From CAYLLT01 sp964384465 (GTDB taxonomy: Bacteria; Planctomycetota; Phycisphaerae; UBA1845; PWPN01): 64,000 bases of DNA. Positions within the stretch are counted from its first letter, which is position 1. Each line of letters opens with the position of its first letter. Under the pieces are notes generated by a model. That model did not search any database. It saw only the letters and a program-made list of their open reading frames with translations, and was not told where the DNA came from. Below, piece after piece: positions 56,574-64,000 of the stretch. The stretch is from NCBI GenBank assembly GCA_964384465.1, contig CAYLLT010000002.1:1-64000 (forward strand), in the 5' to 3' direction. The translations under genes were made by a program, and so were the position numbers.

Positions 56574-58512
56574 TCATGACTTCTTGATCGCGCCGTCGGA
56601 GGCTTTAGCTGGTTTGCTGTCGGTCGGTGATGCCGTCTGTTCCGAGACAACCTGCGTGATGACGCGCTCGATGGTCGCGGCGTCGATCTGCTGGCCGGTG
56701 GTGCCGGCCAGTGGCGTGTATTTGGAACTGATTCCCGAATCNNNNNNNNNNGGCGAGTCCCTGCACGTCGGCCGGCAGCGACGCCCGCAGGCCGTTGACC
56801 ATCTGGCCGAAGCCGGCGGCGCCCATGAACCGCCCGGCCATGTTCGAGAGCGTCGTGGGGTCGCCGAAGATCTGCATGTTGGCCTTGCTGAGCATGTTGC
56901 CGATCGCGGCGGCAAACGCTTTCTGCACTTCGGCGCCGGCCTGGATTTCGAGCTTGGAGACCTCGAACTTCAGGGCCGCCTCGCCGAACGTCTGCTTGTT
57001 TTCAAGCTCCTTGCGTTCGACATCCACGCGGGCCTGCTCGACCTGCACGCGCTCGCGATCGACGTTGACGTCCACCATCTTGAGCGCTTCATCGCCTTCG
57101 GCCCGCTGCTTGTTGGCGGCGGCGTCGGCCTGGGCCAGCACCAGCCTTGCCTCCTTTTGCTTCTGTGCGGCCTGAAGCTCGGCCTCGGCCTTCTTCACCT
57201 GTGAATACGCGGTCACGTCGGCCTCGATCTGCTGGCGATACTTGTTGATGTCCACCTGCTGACGCTGCTCGATCATCTTTTTCTGTGCTTCGCGGTCGGC
57301 TTCCGAAGTCATCGCCACCGTCTGCACGCGCTGGGCCTCGGTCTCGCGGTCAGCTTCGGCGGCCTTGGCTTTCGTTTCGGCTTGGGCGCGGGCGGCCTCT
57401 TTCTCAGCGATGGCGATCTCCGACGTTCGCTTGGCGAGCTCCACCGCCTGCTGCCGGGCGACCTCCGCCTGTTGGATGGATTGGTCGCGCACGACCGATT
57501 GCGTCTTGACCGCCCGCTCGCGCTCCACATCGGCGAGCTGGATGGACTGGTTCTTGATGATGTCCGCCTTCTTGACGGACTCCTCCTTGCCGACGGCCGC
57601 CAGCTCCACCTCCCGCTGCTGCGTGATCGCGTACTCCTGCTGCTCGCGCTGTTTGGCGGCACGGATGTTGGCGATCTCGGTGGACTGGCTGGCTTCGGCT
57701 TCGGCCTGGTCCCGCTCCAGCGTCAGGACCTCCTTGCGGACGACAACGTCCTTCTCTTTGATCTGCCGCTCGGCGTCGCGGTTGATGCGGTTGCGCTCGA
57801 TGTTCTGCGACTGCGTGATCTCGGTGATCTTGCGGAGGCCCTGGGCGTCGAAAACGTTCTGGGAGTTGAGGCTCTCCGGCGGCGTCTGGTCGAGCTGACT
57901 GATGGTCACCGTCTCCAGTTTCAACCCGTTCTGGAGCAGGTCGCTGCTCAGGTTTTCGAGCACGGCGGAGGCGAACTCGTCGCGCTTGATGTGCAGCTCG
58001 AGCAGGTCCTTGGTCGCCGCGACGCTGCGCAGGGCGCTGACCAGCTTCTCGTAAACCAGGTCGGCGACGGCTTTGGCATCGACGCTCTTCTCGCCGAGCG
58101 AGCGGGCCGCCTGGAGAATGGCGTCGCGGTTGGCATCGACGCGGATGTAGAACTCGCTGGCGATATCCACGCGGAGGTTATCGCGGGTGATGAGCGCTTC
58201 GGGGCCGGCACGCTTCACGTCGAGCCGCATGGTCTCCAGACTCACTTCAACGAGTCGGTGGACAATCGGCACAACGAACGCGCCGCCGTCGAGGATGACC
58301 TTCGCCGAGCCGAGGCCCGTCCGCACGAACGCCTGACTGGCGGTCGGTTTGCGGTAGAGCCGGGCGAACGCCATGGCCGCGGTGCTGAACGCCAGGATCA
58401 CCGCCCCCAGCGCGACCATCACCATTTGTGCCTGTCCCAGAACCTCTGGCGCAAGGAACGGACCGACGATCAGCGCCAATCCCAATAGGACCAATCCGAC
58501 GAAGACTTGCAT
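56574..58512 (-). CDS. Flotillin-like SPFH-domain protein, interrupted by an assembly gap
   Basis: About 640 aa. N-terminal hydrophobic helices (about 3-25 and 29-50), SPFH/flotillin domain (about 75-270: LKLETVTISQLDQTPPESLNSQNVFDAQGLRKI), then the EA-rich coiled coil typical of flotillins (about 270-560), and a C-terminal GNMLSKANMQIFGDPTTLSNMAGRFMGAAGFGQM. Ten Ns at 56742-56751 interrupt it. After the gap the coding frame is the one ending at 56574 (LAGTTGQQIDAATIERVITQVVSEQTA), not the frame continuous through the Ns. So the real gap length is not 10. It forms membrane microdomains with the next gene. Confidence 0.9.
56742..56751. other. Assembly gap of ten Ns inside the flotillin-like gene
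   Basis: Ten consecutive undetermined bases. The coding frame on the two sides does not match for a 10-base gap, so this is a placeholder of unknown true length. Confidence 0.95.
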
Positions 58513-58533
58513 CTTAAATTCCTCCGCTTTGCT

Positions 58534-59316
58534 TCACGCCCGTCCAACGACGTAGAGGTCGCGGTCCGGCAAATACTTCACCAGCACGATCTTTTCACCC
58601 TTGCCGATGTCGCCGGCACCGTCACTCACCTTGCATCTCACGGTGTGCAACGTGCCGAACCGATCGTACAACGTGGCCAGGCCCATGCGTTCGTTCACCG
58701 GCAGAACCGTCTGCGCGGTGGCGCCCACGAGCTGCCTCGGCTCGACGGCACTGGTCGAAAATGACGGCACGTACCGGCCCATGAACCCGCTGACGAAACG
58801 CAGCACGACAAATCCGACCACCAGTGCGGCCAGCAGACTGATCGGAAAGTACCGTTCCGGCGGGCCGAAGTGCGTCGCGATGACGCGGTTGCTGATCCAG
58901 CCGGCCAGACCCACCGTGTAGCACAGCACCATCAGCGAGATCGACAGCGGCACCTTGCCCAGCCCGAAGAGCTGAGCCACGGCCGAGCCGAGGCCGAACG
59001 TCACGCCCTGATCGCCCGGCGCTTCGCCATCGCCGTCCGCGTCGTGGTCGATGTGCCCGTCGGCGTCGGCATCACCGTCCGCATCGACATGCCCATCGAG
59101 ATCGTGATCGACATCGACATGCCCGTCCATGTCCGCATCGACGTGGGCATCGAGATCAGCGTCGGCGTCCATGTGGGCTTCGACGTGGCTCTCGCCGCCC
59201 AGGCCGATGAGCTGCAGCAGAGTAAAAAAGAACCCCACGCCGAAAATCGTGACGAACACGGCATTATACCAGATGAGCAGATCGGCCGCTGGTGCGATGG
59301 TGCCGAGCGGAGCCAT
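58534..59316 (-). CDS. NfeD/YqiJ-like membrane protein with Asp/His-rich loop, flotillin partner
   Basis: 260 aa from the ATG at 59316 (AGGAGG at six bases; an ATG two codons earlier is poorer). A membrane helix at about 15-38, a hydrophilic loop of ~60 residues (about 44-104) made of DxDxHxDxD units (DADLDAHVDADMDGHVDVDHD), two more helices (about 118-150, 160-178), and a C-terminal OB-type domain (EPRQLVGATAQTVLPVNERMGLATLYDRFGTLHTVRCKV). This is the YqiJ/NfeD plan encoded next to flotillins. The loop could bind divalent metal. It lies 21 nt upstream of the flotillin gene. Confidence 0.85.
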   Translation of the reverse strand: MAPLGTIAPAADLLIWYNAVFVTIFGVGFFFTLLQLIGLGGESHVEAHMDADADLDAHVDADMDGHVDVDHDLDGHVDADGDADADGHIDHDADGDGEAPGDQGVTFGLGSAVAQLFGLGKVPLSISLMVLCYTVGLAGWISNRVIATHFGPPERYFPISLLAALVVGFVVLRFVSGFMGRYVPSFSTSAVEPRQLVGATAQTVLPVNERMGLATLYDRFGTLHTVRCKVSDGAGDIGKGEKIVLVKYLPDRDLYVVGRA

Positions 59317-59408
59317 AGGCAACCTCCTCGCGTAAGTAAATGTACACCAGTTCGGGTGCGGACGCCATTACAACAGCGCGCAAAGTTTATAACGCCTGGG
59401 TTGCCTAT

Positions 59409-59478
59409 CCGAGCCGCGACCGTGAGGGAGCGGTCCTCCCGGTGCGATATTGACCGCTTCCTGACGGGCGCGGCTCGG
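59409..59478. repeat. GAGCCGCGACCGTGAGGG inverted-repeat element, copy A
   Basis: CCGAGCCGCG (59409-59418) and CGCGGCTCGG (59469-59478) are perfect inverted arms; GAGCCGCGACCGTGAGGG and GAGCGGT follow the left arm. The same 24-base left end occurs at 62953 in a longer element. Confidence 0.85.
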
Positions 59479-59504
59479 TTGAGGCGCACACAAAACTCAG
59501 AACC

Positions 59505-60785
59505 TCACCGGGAGGGGCGTTCCAGGCGGATTTCAGCGGAGCTTTTCGCGCCCAGCAGTGGCGGGTCGATGGGCAAATAGCCGGGCAGCGCGCCGGCTAC
59601 GTACTGTTTCGCCGTGGCTTGAACCGTGCCCTCCCACCCGACGCCGAGGGGTGAGCCAAGCGAGATCACGCCGCCGAGGAACTCGCGCACCGTGGTCGGG
59701 TCCACGCCGGGGCCGGTGGCGGCGCACCAGTGCTCGATGGGGATGACGAACTCGCGCCGGCCGCCCATCGCGGAGCTGAACTCGGTGGCGCCGACGCGCA
59801 GATAGAACGTCCGGCCGACCTGCTCGACGGAAACGGGGATGCCGGCGGCGTCGCCGCCGATGCGGGCGACGAACGCGCCCACCGCTTCCGGCCACGACCG
59901 GCAGAGATCGTTCAACCGCTGTATCTTCTTATCTGAGGGTATAGGTTCCGAAAGCTCGCGAAGCATGGCCTGTTCCCGCGGGAGCTGGGACAGAATGCAC
60001 AACGCTTCGGCCGCGGTACGGCGGGCCTTTTCGTTGTTCTTGTCACCGCTCAGCTCCACGAAGCGCTTCGTGCTGATGGCGTGCAGCACGCGAAGATGAT
60101 CTTCATCAGGATCGTGCGAGCCGGCCCACGCGACGACCGGCTCCAGATCCGAAATCTCCCCCGCCGCGATCATCAGCGCGGCCGCGTGCCGAATACTGGC
60201 GTCCGTGCCGCTCAGCATCTTGATGAACCGCGGCAGGTTCTGATCGTTCACCTTCCCGGCGAAGCGCCGCTTGACGGTAATCTCGTCACCGGTATCCCGC
60301 AGAATCTTTGCCGCGTTGGCCACCAGCCGTTGATCGATGAGTTCGTCCTGCACCTCGACCGTCGAGCGCGTGATGGCCAGGATGGCGTAATAACCGCCGA
60401 CGCCGATCGCGCCCACAATCGCCAGCAGCACCAGCATGCGGATGGGCAGCACGGAGCCGATGCTCTTCCGCTCTCCTTCCACCTGCGGCCTGGGCCGGTG
60501 CACGACGCCGGTCACCTGGTTGGCCCCGCAGGCCAGGCAGCGGACGGCCCCCTCATCCAGCGGGGCATCGCACATGATGCAGTGCTTGAGCTCCTTTTCC
60601 TCCTGCGGCACCTCGACGCCGATCCACGAATCCTCGGCAATGTCCGTCGGTTTCCACGCGAACGCCGGGCGCGATTCGCCGATGCGGAACGTCTGGTTGC
60701 ATTTGGTGCAGATGGCGACGCGCCCGAACGCTTCGAGCTTCGTACGATAGCTCCGCTGACAATGAGGGCACTGGACCCGCTGCAC
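59505..60785 (-). CDS. Zinc-ribbon membrane protein, unknown function
   Basis: 426 aa from a GTG at 60785, chosen because AAAGGA lies 7 nt upstream; an ATG at 60815 gives a longer form. Residues 3-30 form zinc ribbon 1 (CPHC...CTKC, the pattern of MJ0042-type ribbons), about 65-90 a second (CIMC...CLAC). A membrane helix follows at about 110-133 (MLVLLAIVGAIGVGGYYAILAI). The C-terminal two thirds is a helical, partly HEAT-like extracytoplasmic domain (about 140-300) and a beta-rich end. Similar ribbon-plus-helix proteins are frequent in Planctomycetes. No function assigned. Confidence 0.7.
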   Translation of the reverse strand: MQRVQCPHCQRSYRTKLEAFGRVAICTKCNQTFRIGESRPAFAWKPTDIAEDSWIGVEVPQEEKELKHCIMCDAPLDEGAVRCLACGANQVTGVVHRPRPQVEGERKSIGSVLPIRMLVLLAIVGAIGVGGYYAILAITRSTVEVQDELIDQRLVANAAKILRDTGDEITVKRRFAGKVNDQNLPRFIKMLSGTDASIRHAAALMIAAGEISDLEPVVAWAGSHDPDEDHLRVLHAISTKRFVELSGDKNNEKARRTAAEALCILSQLPREQAMLRELSEPIPSDKKIQRLNDLCRSWPEAVGAFVARIGGDAAGIPVSVEQVGRTFYLRVGATEFSSAMGGRREFVIPIEHWCAATGPGVDPTTVREFLGGVISLGSPLGVGWEGTVQATAKQYVAGALPGYLPIDPPLLGAKSSAEIRLERPSR

Positions 60786-60983
60786 GGTCGATCCTTTCGC
60801 AAAACCGGACAGCATAATACCGCGCCCCGATTCATCCGCGACCCGTTGGAAGAAGAATGCCACATAAATTAGTTTAGGCTAATAAATATGTTGACACCGC
60901 CAAATTATTCGGGTATATCGTGTGTCAAAACCGGGTGCAGACCGTTACGCTTTTCGGCCCCGGACGCAAGAAGGAATGTGACG

Positions 60984-61967
60984 ATGCGGCACCGTCGCAC
61001 GCGCGGAAGGAATTGGAGCTGGATCGGGTTTGCCCTGTGGCTGACCGTCGCTGAGGCCGTTCGTGCCCAGGAGGAGCAGCCGGCGCCGGACCGGGCCGCC
61101 GCGCAAACCTCGCAGCCCCCAGACGACGTCAAGCCGGTGGCGCTGCGCCCCGTGGACGGCATCCGTGACAATTCGTTCTTCATCGAAGAGGCCTACAACC
61201 AGGAAGCCGGCGTCGTCCAGCACATATTCAACGCGCTGTACGGCACCGACGGCCGAGGCACCAAACATATCCGTGGCTGGGACCTGCTGTTTACCCAGGA
61301 GTGGCCGTTCCTCTCCCAGGCCCACCAGCTCTCCTACAGCATTCCCTACTCGTTTCTGGGCGGGCTGGGAGAACACGATAGTGACATCGGCGACGTGCTG
61401 CTGAACTACCGCTATCAGCTTCTCAATGACGAGGGTCTCTCGCCCGCCGTGGCCCCGCGGCTCAGCCTGATCCTGCCGACCGGCGACGAGGATCGCGGCT
61501 TCGGCAGCGGCGTCGTGGGTTACCAGTTCAATCTGCCGGTCAGCAAGACGCTCACCGACCGACTCTATGCGAATTTCAACATCGGGATGACCTATCTGCC
61601 GGGTACGGAGCTAAAGCTGTCCAACGGTCGCCGCGACGGCGGTTTCAACCTGGTGAATTTCAATCTGGGCGGCAGCCTGATTTACGCGGTCACCGATCAG
61701 TTCAATGTCCTGTTCGAGGCGGTCTGGAATTCGGAGGAGAGCCTGGAGGAACGCTCTTCGCTGAACCGGGAACATTTTGAGGCCAGGCGCGAACGGGACA
61801 ACGAAGTCATCCTGTCGCCCGGAGTCCGATGGGCGATCAATCTCCCCGGCGACCTCCAGGTCGTCCCCGGCATCGCCCTGCCCATCAGCCTCTCCCAAGG
61901 CAGTGCGGACTACGGCATTTTCTTCTATCTGTCCATCGAGCACCCGTTTCTGCCCAGCCGGGAATAG
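60984..61967 (+). CDS. Outer-membrane beta-barrel protein (transporter-like)
   Basis: 327 aa from the ATG at 60984, with AAGGA eight bases upstream (upstream in-frame Met has no site). Signal peptide about 8-29 (NWSWIGFALWLTVAEAVRAQ), then a Gln/Pro-rich linker and a barrel of alternating strands (HQLSYSIPYSFLGGLGEHDSDIGDVLLNYRYQLL, SPAVAPRLSLILPTGDEDRG, LYANFNIGMTYLPGTELKL, FLP-type last strand FFYLSIEHPFLPS). GDVLLNYRYQL...RLSLILPTG matches the DUF/phenol-degradation-type barrel family. Substrate unknown. Confidence 0.75.
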   Translation: MRHRRTRGRNWSWIGFALWLTVAEAVRAQEEQPAPDRAAAQTSQPPDDVKPVALRPVDGIRDNSFFIEEAYNQEAGVVQHIFNALYGTDGRGTKHIRGWDLLFTQEWPFLSQAHQLSYSIPYSFLGGLGEHDSDIGDVLLNYRYQLLNDEGLSPAVAPRLSLILPTGDEDRGFGSGVVGYQFNLPVSKTLTDRLYANFNIGMTYLPGTELKLSNGRRDGGFNLVNFNLGGSLIYAVTDQFNVLFEAVWNSEESLEERSSLNREHFEARRERDNEVILSPGVRWAINLPGDLQVVPGIALPISLSQGSADYGIFFYLSIEHPFLPSRE

Positions 61968-62104
61968 AATCGGGGATTGCGTGAGACGCGGGACAGCCAC
62001 CGATTTCTTGCGCTCTCATGTTCTTGGCTCTCAGATGCTGGGGCAATGATCGTCCAGCGCAACGCCTTCGCACCCGAGTTGAAGAGTGGTGCAGGATCGG
62101 TCTC

Positions 62105-62141
62105 GACCCACCTTCGACATATCACCAATTGCTGGTGGGTC
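62105..62141. repeat. GACCCACC / GGTGGGTC inverted repeat
   Basis: GACCCACC (62105-62112) and GGTGGGTC (62134-62141), an 8-bp perfect stem with a 21-base loop, in the convergent gap between the barrel gene and the retropepsin-like gene. GGTC/GACC words extend it on both sides. It could terminate transcription from either side, but there is no T-run. Confidence 0.55.
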
Positions 62142-62162
62142 AATACCGACCCTACGAGCTCA

Positions 62163-62570
62163 TCACGGCAGGCGAATGTCTGTTGTGCGCTCCGCCGGGT
62201 TGAAGGTGATCTCCAATCGGTCGAATACGCCCATCCGCCCCAGCAGGGCCGGGACGTTGTCGTGGACGGCGACCGCAAACGGTACGGTCATCGGCGGCAT
62301 GTCTCCGATGCGCACGTCAAGCTCATGGATCCAGGCGTCGATGCGATGTTCGCTCACGATGCCGAGCTGGATGGGTCTGCCGCCAGAAGGATCCAGGCCC
62401 AGCACATCTGCGGCGGAACGGGGCAAGAGCGACACCACCGCGCCCGAGTCGACGCAAAGCGCGAACGGGAAGAACTGTCCAGTCAAGCTCTTGATCTCCA
62501 CTTCGACAATCGGCACCTGGACAGTGCCAAAATAGCGATGGGAACGGACACGCCACTTGCTACTCAACAT
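62163..62570 (-). CDS. Retropepsin-like aspartic protease domain protein
   Basis: 135 aa. FALCVDSGAVVSLLPRSAADVLGL carries the D41-S-G catalytic motif in a single-domain fold that would act as a dimer. Later strands IQLGIVSEHRIDAWIHELDVRIGDMPP and VPALLGRMGVFDRLEITFNP have the hallmark of bacterial retropepsin-like proteins (LLGR...FD). It overlaps the next upstream gene by 11 bases, so translation is coupled. Proteases of this kind occur beside DUF5678 proteins in many bacteria. Substrate unknown. Confidence 0.8.
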   Translation of the reverse strand: MLSSKWRVRSHRYFGTVQVPIVEVEIKSLTGQFFPFALCVDSGAVVSLLPRSAADVLGLDPSGGRPIQLGIVSEHRIDAWIHELDVRIGDMPPMTVPFAVAVHDNVPALLGRMGVFDRLEITFNPAERTTDIRLP

Positions 62571-62775
62571 GCGGCATATCCAGATCGACGGTCATTTGTT
62601 CAAGGATATAGTCGTGTTGAGGCCGCTTCATAATCGCCTGCGTATCCGCTTCGAGCACGGTTTCTCCGACGCCGATCACCTGTCCATCGTATACCGCCAC
62701 CCATTTTCCGGGATACCGGGTGGACAGCTCCAGGCTATGCTGGGCGAGCCAATCACAATCCTTTGTGTTGATCAT
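62560..62775 (-). CDS. DUF5678 family protein
   Basis: 71 aa from the ATG at 62775. Typical core: CDWLAQHSLELSTRYPGKWVAVYDGQVIGVGETVLEADTQAIMKRP. The LSTRYPGKWVAV-DG-VIG segment is the DUF5678 signature. The 3' end overlaps the retropepsin-like gene by 11 bases, so the two form an operon. The role is unknown; the pair looks like a small two-gene module. Confidence 0.8.
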   Translation of the reverse strand: MINTKDCDWLAQHSLELSTRYPGKWVAVYDGQVIGVGETVLEADTQAIMKRPQHDYILEQMTVDLDMPHVE

Positions 62776-62929
62776 GGTAGACTGCTCCGCAGGGTAGCCG
62801 TTTTTGCTCCCTATAGATTGTAATCGCGACCGCACAGCATGAGCAATTGGCCCGCACCAATCGACGCCATTACCCCTGATGTGTCAGCCGTGGCTGAGAG
62901 CAGAGGCGGGTGTGCCGTCAGTTCTGCTT

Positions 62930-63051
62930 AGAGGGTGTTTGAGAAGCGTTTTCCGAGCCGCGACCGTGAGGGAGCGGTGGGGCCGATGGCGGAAAACCCG
63001 CACCCTCACGGTCGCGGCTCGGATGGTTCTTGCCCTTCTCAAACACCCTCT
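62930..63051. repeat. Nested inverted-repeat element (122 bp), copy B of GAGCCGCGACCGTGAGGG
   Basis: Outer arms AGAGGGTGTTTGAGAAG (62930-62946) and CTTCTCAAACACCCTCT (63035-63051), exact 17-bp inverted repeats. Inner arms CCGAGCCGCGACCGTGAGGG (62953-62972) and CCCTCACGGTCGCGGCTCGG (63003-63022), exact 20-bp. The core is 30 bases. No coding frame crosses it convincingly. This resembles a miniature transposable element or a strong hairpin. Confidence 0.85.
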
Positions 63052-63073
63052 TACAGAGTGGTGAGCGCACAAC

Positions 63074-64000
63074 TCAGTCCCTCCGCCGCCCGATCTGACC
63101 GGTATCGATCGGCTTGAATCCGATCTTCAGCGCCGGCGAATCGGGCTTGAGCGAGAAGTCGCCGTGTTCGGCGTCCGCGAACATCGGATCGGCGATGATG
63201 GAATGTGTGTCGAAGCCCTTCTGCCGCCACTGCTCGAACGTCATACCGGCGAAATCGATCGATCCACCGCCGGTCCGCCAGTAACAGTTGGAATCCAATT
63301 TGTAGTGGCCGTTCTTCCAGGTGCTGCCCAGCAGCGGGCCTTCCGAAAAGTACACGATGTTGCGCTCGAAGGTGAATGACAGGTGATCCTCCTCGAGCGA
63401 GCGTATGATCTGGCCGCTTGTGCCGAAGGCGAACACGTTGTTGCGGATGATGTTTTCCCTACCGTAATGCTGGTGGTAGCCGCCGTGCGACGTGCGGTAC
63501 ACGATGTTGTTTTCGATCAGGATGCCGGTGCTGCCTTCGTCGTTGTAGATGCCCCAGCCGATGTTGTACGCGTCCACGTCGTGGATGCGGTTATAGCGGA
63601 GCGTCGTGCCGGGCGAAACGCCGAGCGTGTAGATGCCGCCCATGTCGGCGAGCATGCCCTTGCCGATGTCGTGGATGTGGTTAAATTCGATCATGTTGCG
63701 GACGGCCTTGCTGTCGCCGTAGCCCCACGACCAGCCGACGGAGACGCCGGTGTAGTAGAAGTCGTGAATGTGATTGTGCGTGACGGTGTTGTCGCCGCTG
63801 TTGCCGATCCAGACGCCGACCGCGCTGTGATAGATCAGCCCGCCGGGGCCGATCTCGCAGTTGGTGACGCTGGTTTTCGAGGTATCGTGTCCGATCTTGA
63901 TCCCGCCGGCGCCGAGATCGGTGAGCACGCAATTCTCGATCGTGTTCTCCTGGCACCCGGCGGTCAGCTCGATGCCATACGTGGAGACGTGCGATGCGCT
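63074..64000 (-). CDS. Right-handed parallel beta-helix protein (partial, runs off the window)
   Basis: The frame is open from a TGA-type stop at 63074 to the right edge, 308 codons seen. Repeats of ~22 residues with Asn/Ile/His ladders: TVTHNHIHDFYYTGVSVG, MIEFNHIHDIGKGMLADMGG, TLRYNRIHDVDAYNIGWGIY, ILIENNIVYRTSHGGYHQHYGRENIIRNNVF: a pectate-lyase-like beta-helix. The C-terminal ~60 residues (FDTHSIIADPMFADAEHGDFSLKPDSPALKIGFKPID) are a typical end cap. Likely a secreted polysaccharide lyase or glycosidase-related protein. The N-terminus and signal are outside the window. Confidence 0.82.
   Translation of the reverse strand, partial: SASHVSTYGIELTAGCQENTIENCVLTDLGAGGIKIGHDTSKTSVTNCEIGPGGLIYHSAVGVWIGNSGDNTVTHNHIHDFYYTGVSVGWSWGYGDSKAVRNMIEFNHIHDIGKGMLADMGGIYTLGVSPGTTLRYNRIHDVDAYNIGWGIYNDEGSTGILIENNIVYRTSHGGYHQHYGRENIIRNNVFAFGTSGQIIRSLEEDHLSFTFERNIVYFSEGPLLGSTWKNGHYKLDSNCYWRTGGGSIDFAGMTFEQWRQKGFDTHSIIADPMFADAEHGDFSLKPDSPALKIGFKPIDTGQIGRRRD

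Noticed and set aside
56605..56741. C-terminus of the flotillin-like protein read straight through the Ns
   Set aside because: The resulting sequence is His/Arg/Asp-rich and unlike protein; the other frame gives a normal end.
59409..59478. Intrinsic terminator for the flotillin operon
   Set aside because: Strong stem but no following T-run on either strand, and the flotillin operon reads away from it.
62884..63072. Two small frames across the nested inverted repeat
   Set aside because: Both are produced by the palindrome itself and have no ribosome site.

Overview
The window looks like a contig from a Planctomycetota genome, probably a Phycisphaerae-like lineage and probably a metagenome assembly, because a 10-N scaffold gap interrupts one gene. 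The evidence is gene content and style: two formylglycine sulfatases, a tandem DUF1080 lipoprotein, a giant secreted beta-propeller with calcium-type repeats and a dockerin-like tail, a fused SecDF with a TQP-repeat linker and an oversized periplasmic region, McsA/McsB, many lipoproteins, high GC and many short palindromic repeats. No database search was possible. All names rest on motifs and family knowledge.

Layout. 1-9.7 kb: MEMO-family protein, SecDF, a sugar epimerase-like TIM barrel, RmuC and an orphan sugar ABC permease. 9.8-13.5 kb: tRNA-Ser(CGA), a creatininase-family amidase, a RelE/ParE-type toxin-antitoxin pair, an FAD-linked oxidase and RidA. 13.5-20 kb: ribosomal protein S20, a TPR protein, peptide deformylase, cysteine synthase, a layered VapBC-type region with a dead PIN toxin, and a double nitrilase. 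20-25.7 kb: a DnaJ/CbpA co-chaperone, two membrane proteins and the isoprenoid genes ispA and dxs. 25.8-29.9 kb: a zinc-uptake-like operon (CxxC protein, porin, ZnuA, ZnuB, lipoprotein) with no ATPase in view. 30-37.7 kb: two sulfatases, a second dead PIN toxin, trpE, a PTPS-like enzyme, a cupin and mcsA-mcsB. 37.9-45.8 kb: the double propeller, an MBL hydrolase, YceH, an orphan DNA methyltransferase, a NagZ-like GH3 enzyme and a cyclophilin. 45.8-49 kb: an ECF sigma / anti-sigma operon running into pcm. 49.2-52.4 kb: a lipoprotein, then an ATP-grasp (RimK-like) and GCS2-type ligase pair. 52.4-64 kb: YkgJ, DUF1080, a GH43/32-like lipoprotein, YidD, a K+-channel-like protein, a flotillin/NfeD-like pair, a zinc-ribbon protein, an outer-membrane barrel, a retropepsin/DUF5678 pair and a partial beta-helix protein.

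The most unusual feature is the density and architecture of the palindromic elements. At least four unrelated-looking elements share one design: a short outer stem enclosing two or more perfect hairpins, a three-way-junction or cloverleaf shape. One family (AGGACC...GGTCCT) recurs four times between genes. Two further palindromic elements of other sequences sit inside the reading frame of the GCS2-type ligase. They are exactly 90 nt and 57 nt long and begin and end on codon boundaries, so they add 30 and 19 residues without breaking the gene. This resembles the protein-coding palindromic elements of Rickettsia, but in a planctomycete, and it is my candidate for an undescribed system.
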